From Zingiber officinale (lineage: Eukaryota > Streptophyta > Magnoliopsida > Zingiberales > Zingiberaceae), in NCBI RefSeq assembly GCF_018446385.1, contig NC_056000.1, forward strand, positions 49,570,722 to 49,634,721: DNA of 64,000 bases, written 5' to 3'. Positions 23,131 to 33,314 of the stretch are shown here, piece by piece. Within the stretch, counting starts at the first letter, position 1; every line of letters starts with the position of its first letter. The notes under the pieces are model-generated. The model ran no database searches. It worked only from the letters and a program-made list of their open reading frames with translations, and had not been told where the DNA came from. A program made the position numbers and the translations under genes.

Positions 23131-24993
23131 TCATCCATGAAGCTCCAGATTTGGGTGAGATGTGGAGGTACCTGCAGCATCTGTAGGAGCCCATGCACAA
23201 ACTGTGTACAGAGGCTGATCCAACCACTTGAGAGTGAGTCCATCACCTTCACCTTGCTTTTCTATGTTGTATTGATCACAGGAGTGCATTCTCAGTATCA
23301 TCTTACTCTGAAGCATCTCCCTTTCTCCAATGCCCGTGCATGAGAATCCACCCTCCTCCATCATCTTCCTCCAGTTATCGAACGTTTGGTGCCGCTCGGT
23401 CCTCTCGTTTCCTTCACAAGCAACTATGTTCCTGATCTCCTTAGCAAACGCTTCTTCCACCTTGATCCTGGCATGGCTCTCCTTGGGCAGAACGTAGGCC
23501 ATGGAGTCGAATAGAGATGCATAGTAGCCAAGTGATCTAGCAAGCCTTGCTTCCCACTCTGGCGCATTGTGATCTGCTTCTTGCTCTGCCATAACGAAAA
23601 TTTCTGGGTTTGTGCTCCTTATCAGGCTCAACAAATCCACCAAAGCCTTCCCACTCTCGTCGCTGAGAGCCTCGTGCATGGCCAGAACACAATTGACTGC
23701 AACACACTCCTCCCTCTTCACATGAAGCATCCAGAGCCTCACATCTTCCATTCTATCAACCACAGAGTGAAACTCGAAAGGGAGGCACAATGATTCTGCT
23801 AGTCTCGTGAGAGCGCATCCTGCATCTTGAAGATCCTGCCTAGACTCTCCCACTCCGGTGATCTTGACGTGGTTTGGAGGATTAGGCCTGGAAGCTAAGC
23901 TCTGGAGCAAGCTCGGCCATTGAAGACCTTGCCTGATGTCGAAATCTATTATGTGCACTCTATCCTTCCCTTCAAATGCCCGCAACAACCGCTCATTCAA
24001 TGTGAAGTGGATAAATTGGAGGACTGGAGTTACACAATTGAGGACTCGTAGTGCAACGGCGTTGTCGTCCTCGGCCTGGTCAAGGAGGGCCTTCGGTGGA
24101 GCAACGGAGAAGATGTGATGCCGGTGCTTTACCACGCGGAGTGCTAAGGCCTCGGTGTAATAGGCGACCAACCGGTGAATGGGGGAGCCCGTTGGGGTTG
24201 CCAAATCCCCAAGCCTGGCTAAGAAAAAGTTCATGGCTTCGTAATTCCCAGAAGTAATGGACTCCACGCACGATGTCAGCAGGCTCGCCAGTTCCAGACC
24301 CTGCTGCTGCTCCATCTGGCTACTGCCTCCGTCGCCTCCCACACCGCTGGAGTTCAGATTGCTGGAAGAATCCTTGGTAGAAGAAGCAAAGGCGCCAGAG
24401 GACGAACTGGAAGCAGACTGCGACGCATTGTTTGGTTCTTCGCCTGTGTTGGAGTCGTTCTCCGGATGAGTGGATCCTGGCACCAGAGTTTGGCCCGACG
24501 AAGTGGGAAGTGGAAAACTTGCTGCACTTGGTACAAGAAACACCTTCTCTTCCTCCTCCCCAAACGAGGGTTCTTGAGTGGACTGAGGCAGCCATGCCTC
24601 GCCCTCCATGTCAGCTGTCCTCGTCCTCTTGGCTCGGTAGTCGTCGCACGAGCCCTCTTCATGGAGTCTCTTCGAGCTCCTCCTCTGCGCCCAAACTCCG
24701 CTGCGAGCTTCTTCGGTTGCGCCCCATGTTGGTGCATGCGCGACAATGGATGAGGTAGACGAGCGGCGCCTGAAGGAGCAGTTACTGCCCCGAGCGTCGG
24801 CCGCCGGCTTCTCGACAGATAGCACCACCCGGAGGGGATCCTTGCGGGAGGAGAAGCCGCACGGCAGGTCGAGTCGCTGGGTACCCATCGGCTTCTCCTG
24901 CAGATGGAAATGACAAGATTGCAACTGCACGGAAGCGTCGATCCTCAACTTGTGCCTCGGCGACAGCAACGTCGATGAGCACCCAGCCAACAT
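23131..24993 (-). CDS. SCL28: GRAS-family transcription regulator, SCARECROW-LIKE 28 / rice DLT type
   Basis: An intronless frame of 620 residues. I chose the ATG at 24993 (MLAGCSSTLLSPRHKLR): the open frame extends 8 codons further but only from a TTG, and known SCL28/DLT proteins also begin MLAGCS. Residues 1-225 form the disordered, Ser-rich N-terminus with basic KR patches (RRSSKR, RAKRTRT) that could act in nuclear import, and the conserved EEEEKVFLVPSAASFP at about 147-162. The GRAS domain occupies about 230-605: leucine repeat I (LELASLLTSCVESI), the VHIID motif intact at 346-350 followed by FDIRQGLQWPSLLQSL, ITGVGESRQDLQ, VNCVLAMHEAL, and the SAW end (LTLKWLDQPLYTVCAWAP). SCL28 in Arabidopsis controls G2/M progression and cell size, and rice DLT acts in brassinosteroid responses and tillering. 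The protein is expected in the nucleus. Confidence 0.95.
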   Translation of the reverse strand: MLAGCSSTLLSPRHKLRIDASVQLQSCHFHLQEKPMGTQRLDLPCGFSSRKDPLRVVLSVEKPAADARGSNCSFRRRSSTSSIVAHAPTWGATEEARSGVWAQRRSSKRLHEEGSCDDYRAKRTRTADMEGEAWLPQSTQEPSFGEEEEKVFLVPSAASFPLPTSSGQTLVPGSTHPENDSNTGEEPNNASQSASSSSSGAFASSTKDSSSNLNSSGVGGDGGSSQMEQQQGLELASLLTSCVESITSGNYEAMNFFLARLGDLATPTGSPIHRLVAYYTEALALRVVKHRHHIFSVAPPKALLDQAEDDNAVALRVLNCVTPVLQFIHFTLNERLLRAFEGKDRVHIIDFDIRQGLQWPSLLQSLASRPNPPNHVKITGVGESRQDLQDAGCALTRLAESLCLPFEFHSVVDRMEDVRLWMLHVKREECVAVNCVLAMHEALSDESGKALVDLLSLIRSTNPEIFVMAEQEADHNAPEWEARLARSLGYYASLFDSMAYVLPKESHARIKVEEAFAKEIRNIVACEGNERTERHQTFDNWRKMMEEGGFSCTGIGEREMLQSKMILRMHSCDQYNIEKQGEGDGLTLKWLDQPLYTVCAWAPTDAAGTSTSHPNLELHG

Positions 24994-25797
24994 CCTCTCT
25001 ACCGCCGTCGCGTCCAACGTTGCTTCTTACAAAAAACAATATCAAAAAACACAAATTTACCGTTAAAAATCCAAATTTTCCCCTATCTATCTATCTATCT
25101 ACCTACCTACTACCTACCTACCTACCTATCCACGTATCTTTTTTTCTTCCTGTTGATCATTTTTCTTTTTTCCATTCAGAATGAAAATCTTTAAACGCTT
25201 CAAGAATTTAGAAACAAACCAAAATGAAACGACGTAGTTAAAAAGAATTGTAAACTTGTAATTAAAAAGAATGAGATCTTTAAAGAGACGGTTTTGAAAC
25301 CTGCTAAAGAATCAAAGAATAGTTGGAACAATTGAAAACACGAACCAATCTTGACTCGGGAACATTAAAAGGAGAAGCCGAATACAGAGCCGTGGACAAC
25401 CCACAGCGAAGTTCGCGCGGATTCTCTGGTCATGGTAAAGGCCTCTGAGCCACCGCTAGATATCACCACCAGCTCCATGATCGGACGAAGAGAGAACAAA
25501 ATCAACAGTACAAGAAATGAAGGAAAAGATAAACTTTCAATGCGAGTTCGGAAAACACTTTCGAAAAAATAAAGAAGGAAAAAAATGGAAATCCTAATGT
25601 CGACTTCGTTTTCCTCCTCCACCTCCTCCTTCGCCGCTTCTCCTTCCGCCCTATGCTGTTGCGAATCCTACGGGCTCGACCCAAGGCAGGGAGAAAACGT
25701 CAACGGCTAGAAAAAGTGCGTTACACAGGACCCTGCCCTGTCGATGATGACTGACCGTCCGATATGGATCGGGCGGTGATGAAGCTGTGCCCATTTC
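24994..25797 (-). promoter_or_regulatory. Putative 5' leader / proximal promoter of SCL28
   Basis: The 800 bp between the SCL28 ATG and the MSA cluster is moderately GC-rich at 25380-25800, unlike the AT-rich flanks. On the minus strand it holds short open frames, one starting with ATG near 25478 (MELVVISSGGSEAF), which could act as upstream ORFs if transcription starts near 25700. No TATA box is obvious. Confidence 0.45.
25084..25130. repeat. (CTAT)n/(CTAC)n microsatellite
   Basis: Compound tetranucleotide tract in the SCL28 5' flank, about 60 bp before the ATG-side coding region. Confidence 0.9.
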
Positions 25798-25808
25798 CGA
25801 CCGTTGGG
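25798..25808 (-). promoter_or_regulatory. MSA-like element (10 of 11)
   Basis: On the minus strand the sequence is CCCAACGGTCG. The mitosis-specific activator consensus is YCYAACGGYYA, bound by three-repeat MYB (MYB3R) factors. Only the last base differs, and the AACGG core is intact in the orientation of SCL28. Confidence 0.5.
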
Positions 25809-25834
25809 AGTAGTAACGATGGACTCGGCCGACA

Positions 25835-25845
25835 TGACCGTTAGA
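25835..25845 (-). promoter_or_regulatory. MSA element, perfect match
   Basis: On the minus strand the sequence is TCTAACGGTCA, an exact match to YCYAACGGYYA. It lies 27 bp upstream of the second copy and about 840 bp upstream of the SCL28 ATG. A third, weaker AACGG core is present on the plus strand at 25702-25706. G2/M genes of plants typically carry several such elements. Confidence 0.65.
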
Positions 25846-26454
25846 GAGAATCAGAAACCGGTGCACGGGCTAACGCTACGGCGGTGACCGTACCGCGGGG
25901 AAGCATTCGTCGCAGGATTACTCGCAGGTGCATCTTCAATCTTTTGGTTAGAGGGATTTTGGTATTCTTATATTTTTTTTGTGATTCTTTGTATTTGCTT
26001 TGCTTGTTGGTTTTGTGTGTGCATGCATTCAATAAAATTAACATGGATCAGATGATTTTCTTGTATACATGTGTCCACCAAAAGTACAATCTGATAATCC
26101 ATTTTCTAAATATAAATTCTAATCCGTTAATTCGATTTTATAAATCAAATAAGCTAAAATAGAAAAACCAATGTAAATTTTGAAGTCCATCTATGACTCC
26201 CTACTTAATCAGTAAATCTACCATGGTGTTAAAAAATTTAATTTTCAATCGAACTAATTAATATTTTATTAATTCAATTTGTTCCAATTTTATTATAAAA
26301 TTCAATCGATTCGGTTAGTTCGAAAAGATTCTGATCTTATCCTAAATCGATGAAGATGAATAGCTAAGAACACAACTCTGATGCTGATCAAACAAAGACT
26401 CCTCGTTGTCCTGTGTGTTATAAAGATCATTAGTGATCGAGTTAGGGAAGGGAT
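25846..26454. other. Intergenic DNA upstream of SCL28
   Basis: 25846-25920 is GC-moderate and may belong to the promoter; the rest is AT-rich. I see no gene or clear transposon. Confidence 0.5.
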
Positions 26455-26579
26455 TATTGGTGCAGTTAGCACTAACAGTCTAACTCAGATTTTGATAAAT
26501 GACAAAGTAAGTTAAGTTAGGTTCATTGTAATCTAACAATTTGACTGAGTGTGCAGGAGAAATCCAACTAAGTTAATGG

Positions 26580-26805
26580 ACCAACCGAATAGCTGGTGCG
26601 AAGTCCAGCTAGGTCGACGGACTAACCGGATAGTTGGTACGAAGTCCAGCTAGGTCGACAGGCCGACCGGATAGCTGACATAAAGTCCAACTAGGTCGAC
26701 GGGCCGATCAAATAGCTGACACAAAGTCCAGCTAGTTCGATGGGCAGACTAGATAGCTGGCATGAAGTCCAGACTGGTCGACGAGTTGACCGGATGTCTA
26801 GCAAA
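26580..26805. repeat. 42 bp minisatellite, five units
   Basis: Units of AAGTCCAGCTAGGTCGAC followed by GGCCGACCGGATAGCTG. It is the reverse complement of the array at 10897-11063, so this repeat type is a feature of the LTR family. Confidence 0.85.
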
Positions 26806-27047
26806 AGGTAAGTCATTGGAGGAGAGTGACTCTGTGAGAACGCGTCTTAGTCAAGAAAAAGTAGGCGTCGGTCCAGTTTAGATCTATTTGGGATCCCTAG
26901 ACTGAGACCTTGACTAGTTCCTGGTCGTGGGAAGACAGGAACTAATTACTACTATTCATATTTATGCTAACACTTGTCTTGCAGATTATTTTGACTAACA
27001 CATGTTTGCAGGGCAAGAAATCAACATTGCCTTCGGGTGAACATTAC

Positions 27048-27226
27048 CCAAAGGCGCCTTCCATGGCTATGACCTCGGTACTGTTCATAGAAGGCGCCTT
27101 CCATGGCTATGGAAGGCGCCCTCAGTGGGATAATTTTTGGAGTCGATCACATATAAGTGTCGGTTTGCTCGGGATAGAGTTTGCCTTATTGAAGGCGCCT
27201 TCCATGATTATGGAAGGCGCCCTCCA
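27048..27226. repeat. GGCGCC palindrome block, two long hairpins
   Basis: AAGGCGCCTTCCAT facing ATGGAAGGCGCC across a 4-5 base loop occurs at about 27091-27120 and again at 27194-27225. A further AAGGCGCCTTCCAT is at 27052. Each would fold into a strong hairpin in single strands. Confidence 0.85.
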
Positions 27227-27769
27227 AGCCTTTTATAAGGCAGTTTCGAGTAGGCACTTCATCATCAAGTACATACAAGCTACTACATGTGCATTGAAGC
27301 TTCCTATTACTTCCGGTTCCTGCCGTGACTCTACTGTGAAGCTGCTAAGTCTGACGACTGCTCCAAGGAGTTCTGATCGTGCCCAGCAAACAGACATCAA
27401 CACAAAGTGTCTCATTCCAATTCCTAAAAAGTGTTGGTAATATTTGTATTTATACTTAATTACTATAAAAGGACAAGTGCAATGTGTTGCACTCGACCTA
27501 ACTTCTCTTGTACTCAATTCTCTCTTCCGGAGATATCGGAAGAGGTTTTTAGTTGATTGTCCATCGATAGGTCTGCGAGACCTGGGCCTTGGAGTAGGAG
27601 TCGTCGAAAGATCCAAACCAAGTAAAATCCGCTTGTTTTCTTTTCGTGTTTCTTCTATTTTATTTCTTACTTTCCGCTGTGTACTCGTGTTTTCAAAAAC
27701 CAAAAAAGAAGCATTTTGAAAATCACGCGATTTACCCCCCTCTCACATGTGTCACAATCGAACGGGGAT

Positions 27770-29690
27770 CTCTAGTTTTGGCCCTCTAACGCTTAATTCA
27801 GTGATCGATTTAAGGGTGGTGAATAATGAACAGTAGTGAATTGGCGTGTCCAATTATGTAGCGTCGTATACCTATGCTTGTAGATGGATACCCTTTTTAT
27901 AGAATCCAAAAGCATTTTCCAAAAGATTAGACTATAAAGAGATTTTGACACCTTTCCGAAATGGGCCTGTAACCTCTACAATTGATAGGGTGGATGCTTC
28001 AAATATGCAGATTATATGTAGAATATTCTCTATCCTTCGTGGCACAAAATGTCAAAAAGGAATACGAGGTCGATGGGCTACGGGACCACAATAGCCTACT
28101 TTGGCCAACCAACCAAGTCATTAGAATAGTTCTTGGCCTTCACTTGGCTTCTTCAGTTGAGTTGGAAAGCTTAAACAGACTAAGTGCCCAGTTGGTCCGA
28201 TCGGACGTATGGTCCAATCGGTTAGACCACTCTATCGAGGTAATTCACTGTGCTATTTCTGAATCAGGGATAAGGCTGGCTCGACATAATGCTGACTTGG
28301 CTCAAAGCTTTATGAACGTCGTGTGGATGAGCGTTCGACCGGACTCTCAGTCCAGCCAACTTGACGGCCCGGTCGGCTATCTCTCGATCGAAGTTATCAT
28401 CTACACTGGCTTCAAAGGTTGACCTTTCCTTAACTTTGACCACCCTATCATCTAATCCTTTTGACTTTAATCTCCTATCATTTAATCCTTTGACTTTAAT
28501 CTAACTTAGAGGCCCCAACTCAATCACCACATTGTCATATTTCGATTATTTCGATTTCAATTTGATTGATCAGTTTGATTATATTTTAATCGAGTACTCA
28601 GCTCTAACCCTAATTATACCTGGATTTCTATTTTGAAGAAAATCTTCTCTTATCTCATTCTTTCTAGATACATTTTTTTGTGGTTTTTTTTATTTTAACA
28701 ACTATAAATTCTACTTTTGTAGGAATTTTTTCACCTTAGTTATTATTTAATATTGCAATGTGAATAAGTTGGAACTTTTTCAGGGAGGAATGTTATCGTT
28801 GTGTACTTTTAATTGAATGTCACTCTGTTCAATGAGTGTGATCACATTTTTTTATCCATTTTTTTTAAAGATAAATCTTCCAGAACCATCGTTCAAATAA
28901 AGCCAAGTGTTGGAAATTAAAGTGATTCGTAGAACCATATTCTTTGAAGTTACTTATTGATGGAAATCGAAGATGACTACTTGGAACTATAACTATATCA
29001 CATTTAAAGTACAATAGATATACTTAAAACTATAATAGAATTAAACGATTTTAATCTTTTCATAATTTATATTTTTAATAGTTAACTATTTCATTAAGGA
29101 TCTAAATCTAGGTTGTTTTTTTAAGTAGTATTTGAAAGGATCAACCCTAAGCATTTGTAATTCAAGTGATCAAGTCCTTAATTTTTCTTTGGTGTCTCTT
29201 TTTTTATCTTATCTTCATTTCTAAAGTAATTTCCTTCTTTGTTGTCTTCCTCAAAATACCTTATATATTTTGGCGAACCTAATTTTTACATTACTTTTAA
29301 TAATAAATTTTAAAAATATAATTGAGTGTGACAACAATTTCTCTAATGTTATCCCAAAGAAATCACCTTCTTGCAATAGCAAATATAGATTATCTAATTT
29401 ATTTTCCTTTGATTATAAAACAAATACAATTTACTTGACTTTTCTTTTTTGATTAGACCAATGGAGATTAGTAAAGTCTGGGTTGAGATATTTAGAGATG
29501 CCGTCCACGGATTAAAAAATGTGAACTTCTGTTACACTGTAGGTTGAGTTCATATAATTATTTTTCCCACTAAACAATTAATTTGTGATACTTTTTGGAA
29601 ATTCAAAGTATTGAAAGTGTTTTATAACACTATTGACACTTGCATGCTCTCATATAATAATGCTTTTTAGTGTCACCGGGCAAACATGAA
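27770..29690. other. Non-coding DNA, partly repeat-derived
   Basis: 27980-28430 resembles the transposon relic at 12940-13070, with GTTGACCTTTCCTTAACTTT and CGGTCGGCTATCTC phrases. Its 146-codon open frame begins with TTG and shows no known family. 28430-29690 is AT-rich without recognisable features. Confidence 0.45.
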
Positions 29691-29699
29691 AAAACTAAG

Positions 29700-31060
29700 A
29701 AGGGTACGAATGATCGAAAGCACGAGAAGGAGATCAATAGTACTTATAGTTTTTTATTTTTTAAAATAAAATTATTTTTTAAAATAAAATTATCGAGAGA
29801 GAATGTAGCGGAAAGAAAGAGTAAAGAAAATAAATAGTTGATATAAGTCGATTTTATTTGGTTTGGATTTTATGATGACTCATATTTTAAGATCTGTGAT
29901 CATCAATTATTTTCATTGGACAATTCACTATCCATTCGAAATATTACAAAAGATATCTCGATTACATTGTAAATGTGAATATATAAAAGTTATCGACAAC
30001 TAAAGATTTGGAGACTCGAGCTTTCGATCGTTGGGGCAACGTTTTGGCATTATAGAATCGTTTTTAAAGCAGCACGAGAGAAACTTGTTGGAATTGATGC
30101 TTTGATGCTGTTGGCACCTTCCCGAGCGCCTAGACCTTATCCGGTCGCCCCCACCGGGGCTAACGTGATGTTATTAGGTCGAAACTTCATTCAACGAGTA
30201 TTATCCATCTCTAGGCGCCCAAACTAATTCGGGCGCCTAGACCACTAATGTGAGTCGGCCAACCGAAGCGTGACACCTTAGCTTGAAGATGGATTTTGCT
30301 CAGTTCGAGTGACTGGACCAGTCCGGGAGCCTAGAATGTCAGGGTGCCTACTGTGATGTAGGTTGGCCAGCCGACGGCTTCCCTCTCAGACACTAACTCG
30401 GGTGCCTGGAGCAACTTCGGATGCCCTGTTTTCCAACTATCATGCCATTTTAATCACCTACACCACAAAGTTAGAAAAAACAACAATAATATGTAAAGAA
30501 GAGTTATATTTGACAGTCTTTGGACTATCTAGTCCTGATTTTGAGTTTCGCCGACACTCTAGGTTGAATCGACGCCTACTATTTTTCAACAGGGAGCACA
30601 CCCTTATTTACTCTTCTCAAAAGAGTTTATCTTTTGCCAGAATAGTTCTCCAAACCGTTTGGACTTTTGCTCGATACCTGAGACCTCATAATTTTTCGCT
30701 GAACGTTTGAACTCCCACTTGTCCGGTCTTTCACCTGGTGTCGGTGACTCCTAGAACTTTCACCTAGTGTCCTCGACCCTAGGGTTTTTGTTTGATGGTC
30801 TCGACCTGCCAAGACTTCGCCTAGTCCTCCGGACTAGAATTTCCTTACATAGTCGCAATTAGAACTTTCCATCTACTTAGTGTCTACTATAACTTCTTTG
30901 TCTAGCCTCAACTAGGACTTTCATCTTGTCTAAGTTAACTCAGGATTTTTCTACACACTTAGTCAGATTTATTAGTACAATAATAAAATTTAACTTTGAA
31001 CCTTTTATTAATATCAAAACTTAACTCAGGTTTGGTAATCTAGTGTTCCTTGCACCAATA
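29700..31060 (-). mobile_element. Old, strongly decayed LTR of the palindrome family
   Basis: Order of features matches the 10058-11167 LTR: GTCGATTTTATTTGGTTTGG, CATTGGACAATTCACT, a GGCGCC block (about 30125-30245, with TAGGCGCCC and GGGCGCCTAG), then AAAACTTAACTCAGG and the end TTGCACCAATA at 31060. The left border is approximate. Confidence 0.6.
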
Positions 31061-31615
31061 GCATATCAACTACATAGCTTATTTAGGCTCAATCCGAAAA
31101 ATACATATGTTTGGTCAAGTTAATGGACAATCAAGTTCTAAGAAATCAGAGCTCAAGCAAACTCAAATACTTGATATTTACCCATAACAATGACTTTAAG
31201 CATGATCCTAACAAAAAGCATTAGTGTAATGTAAAAAGATGATTATATAAGAGCACACAAATATCAGTAATTATAAAATACTTTCAATAGTTCTAATTTT
31301 CAAAAGTAAATATTTTAAATTGAATGAGTTGTATGGTCCATACAAGAGTTGGATTTTTGTTCCTCTTTTAAAATGATATTGTCTTGCCTGGCTACTTATA
31401 ACTTTTTGACAACTATCACGAAATAAGAGTAATCTAAATTTTGAGACCTAACAAAACTTCATTCCTTTGGAGCTCTGTCGAGAAGGAGATTAGAAAAGTA
31501 AATCATGATAAGAGAAAAATTACTTTGAGTTTGGAGCGAAGTGGAACGAATGATAAGGGATATTTTGCACACTCGAGATTTTAAGAAGGTTGCAACTCTT
31601 GATTCAAAGTTAAAA
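31061..31615. other. AT-rich intergenic DNA
   Basis: No gene or repeat recognised in this interval. Confidence 0.4.
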
Positions 31616-32640
31616 CGCCAATTTACCACAAAGCGCATCTAGATTTCTAAATTTATCAAAAGGCGTACATTATTTTATTATTTATCAAAAAATGTACCTT
31701 TCTAAGTACATTTCCTATTTTATCCTTCTGACAATCTGACTTTTTCCTTTTCATTGTCGTTTCTCACTCTCTCTTCTATTTACTCTCTCCTATGCATGTA
31801 ACCAATCTAATTTTTCCTCTCCGCTCTTCTCTTTCCTCTCTTTTTTTTTTCCATGCATGCATGCATAACATAGGCCTGATATATAAATCATATCAGGGCC
31901 ATAACGTTTAGAGTTTAGTTGATTTTTTGATAACATTTTAATATATTTTGAGAAGTCGAAATAATCAATAGATGACATATTTGAATTCTTTGCAACCCCA
32001 GAAATTAACAAAAATTGATGCATTATTTATTTCGACTTTTACGAAGGTGTAAAATTATAATAATGATGAATTGGTAAAAATCCTCATACGTGGGCCTAAA
32101 ATGAATCATATCAAGCCCAACATATGGGGATTATTTTGCTGATTCTTTCTTATTATATTTTTAATATCTTTTAGAAATTAAAATAAACAATGAATAGTAT
32201 ATTTGAACCCCTTGCAATATCAGAAATCTATAGGAACTGAAATAGGTGCAATCGGAGCTCTTTAAATCCATCAGCGGATTTTGATCGAAACTCACTCATC
32301 GACCTAGAGATCTCATATTACAACCATTTCAGGTCTTGTGGATTTCTAAAATTACAAGAAGTCCAAATATGTTCTCCATTATTAGTTTTGGCATTCCTAA
32401 TAGTAGACCAGAGGTTTTGAAAAAAATAAATCTCTCTTTCTTTCTTTCCTTTTTCTTTTTTTCTATTGTTAGGCTGAAGAGATATCAGGTCCAATGTGAG
32501 TCTAATCTCTTAAAACAAGGTTGAGAAAAAAATTGAAAAAAAAGAACACTATAAAAAGATGCATCCTTTGATAAATACTAAAGTAGTATGTAGCTTTTGG
32601 TAAATTCAAAATTTTAAATATGTTTTTTGATAAATTGCCG
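31616..32640. mobile_element. Mutator-type non-autonomous element (MULE MITE) with 9 bp target-site duplication
   Basis: AAGTTAAAA lies at 31607-31615 and at 32641-32649. The element ends CGCCAATTTACCACAAA (left) and, read inward from the right, CGGCAATTTATCAAAAA, matching at about 13 of 17 positions. TTTATCAAAAGGCG repeats occur just inside. A 9 bp duplication is the mark of Mutator-like elements. No transposase frame is present in its 1025 bp. Confidence 0.75.
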
Positions 32641-32649
32641 AAGTTAAAA

Positions 32650-33314
32650 TTAAGGTATTCCATGTGGCTTGGCCCAAATAGAAAAGGCTTATCAAGCTAG
32701 AATATTTCGCACCCGTTAACAATCGACCCTCAATATATCAGTGGCAACACCCTTGGGGAAAAATCCATGTGTGTTAGTCTATTTCAATTTGGCCAAAGGG
32801 TTTCAATTCTGTGTGCATTTTAATTACATTTCAGCCCAAAATTATGGACTTGTGTACTTAAATCTAATGTATTCATCTCGGGTTTTTTGTTTTACACAAA
32901 GCCACCTGAAATTCATGTAATACGTAGAAAGTGCAAATTTAAACAAATCCGAATTGAATATATCAAAATTTTCCTTCTCCAAAAAGAAAAGTAAGTTTAA
33001 GAAAATGAAATGGCACACAATATAGAGATTCCAAATGTAGTGACTACAATTGTTTGCTAACATCTCGATACATTAGATAATGTAGTCTAATTCAGTACTA
33101 GTAACTAGCAATAAGGCAGCTAATCTGATCACTTAAGAAGAGTGAAAAATAAGACAATCTACTCTTTTTATAAAAAATTATTAGGCTTGCTTACAAGTTA
33201 CAGCATTGTCAAACTTAAGATGTCGAATCCAATTCATTAGCTAACATAGATCTCTCTCTTCACAAGTACACTTCAAGGCACCACGAACTGGAGAATGACT
33301 CCGAGTGAAGAAGG
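32650..33314. other. RRP36 3' flank, non-coding
   Basis: AT-rich. The proximal part near 33240-33314 should hold the RRP36 3' UTR. Confidence 0.4.

Larger units (their letters stand above)
26455..27764 (+). mobile_element. Solo LTR of the palindrome family with target-site duplication GGGAT
   Basis: The left end TATTGGTGCAGTTAGC corresponds to the family TGTTGGTGC. The right end contains GGGCCTTGGAGTAGGAGTCG, CCAAGTAAAATCC and CGATTTACCCCCCTCTC, all shared (inverted) with the 10058-11167 LTR. GGGAT lies at 26450-26454 and at 27765-27769. Terminal bases have drifted from TG...CA to TA...CG. It carries a 42 bp minisatellite (26580-26805) and GGCGCC palindromes (27048-27225). The right part, from about 27431, is repeated at 55245-55543. 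Confidence 0.75.

Noticed and set aside
24994-25017. Eight extra N-terminal codons for SCL28
   Set aside because: The extension begins with TTG. The first ATG, at 24993, gives the MLAGCS start known from the family.
27982-28422. 146-codon open frame repeated unchanged at 55771-56211
   Set aside because: The identity is explained by the large repeat, not by protein conservation. It starts with TTG, and the DNA resembles a transposon relic elsewhere in the window.
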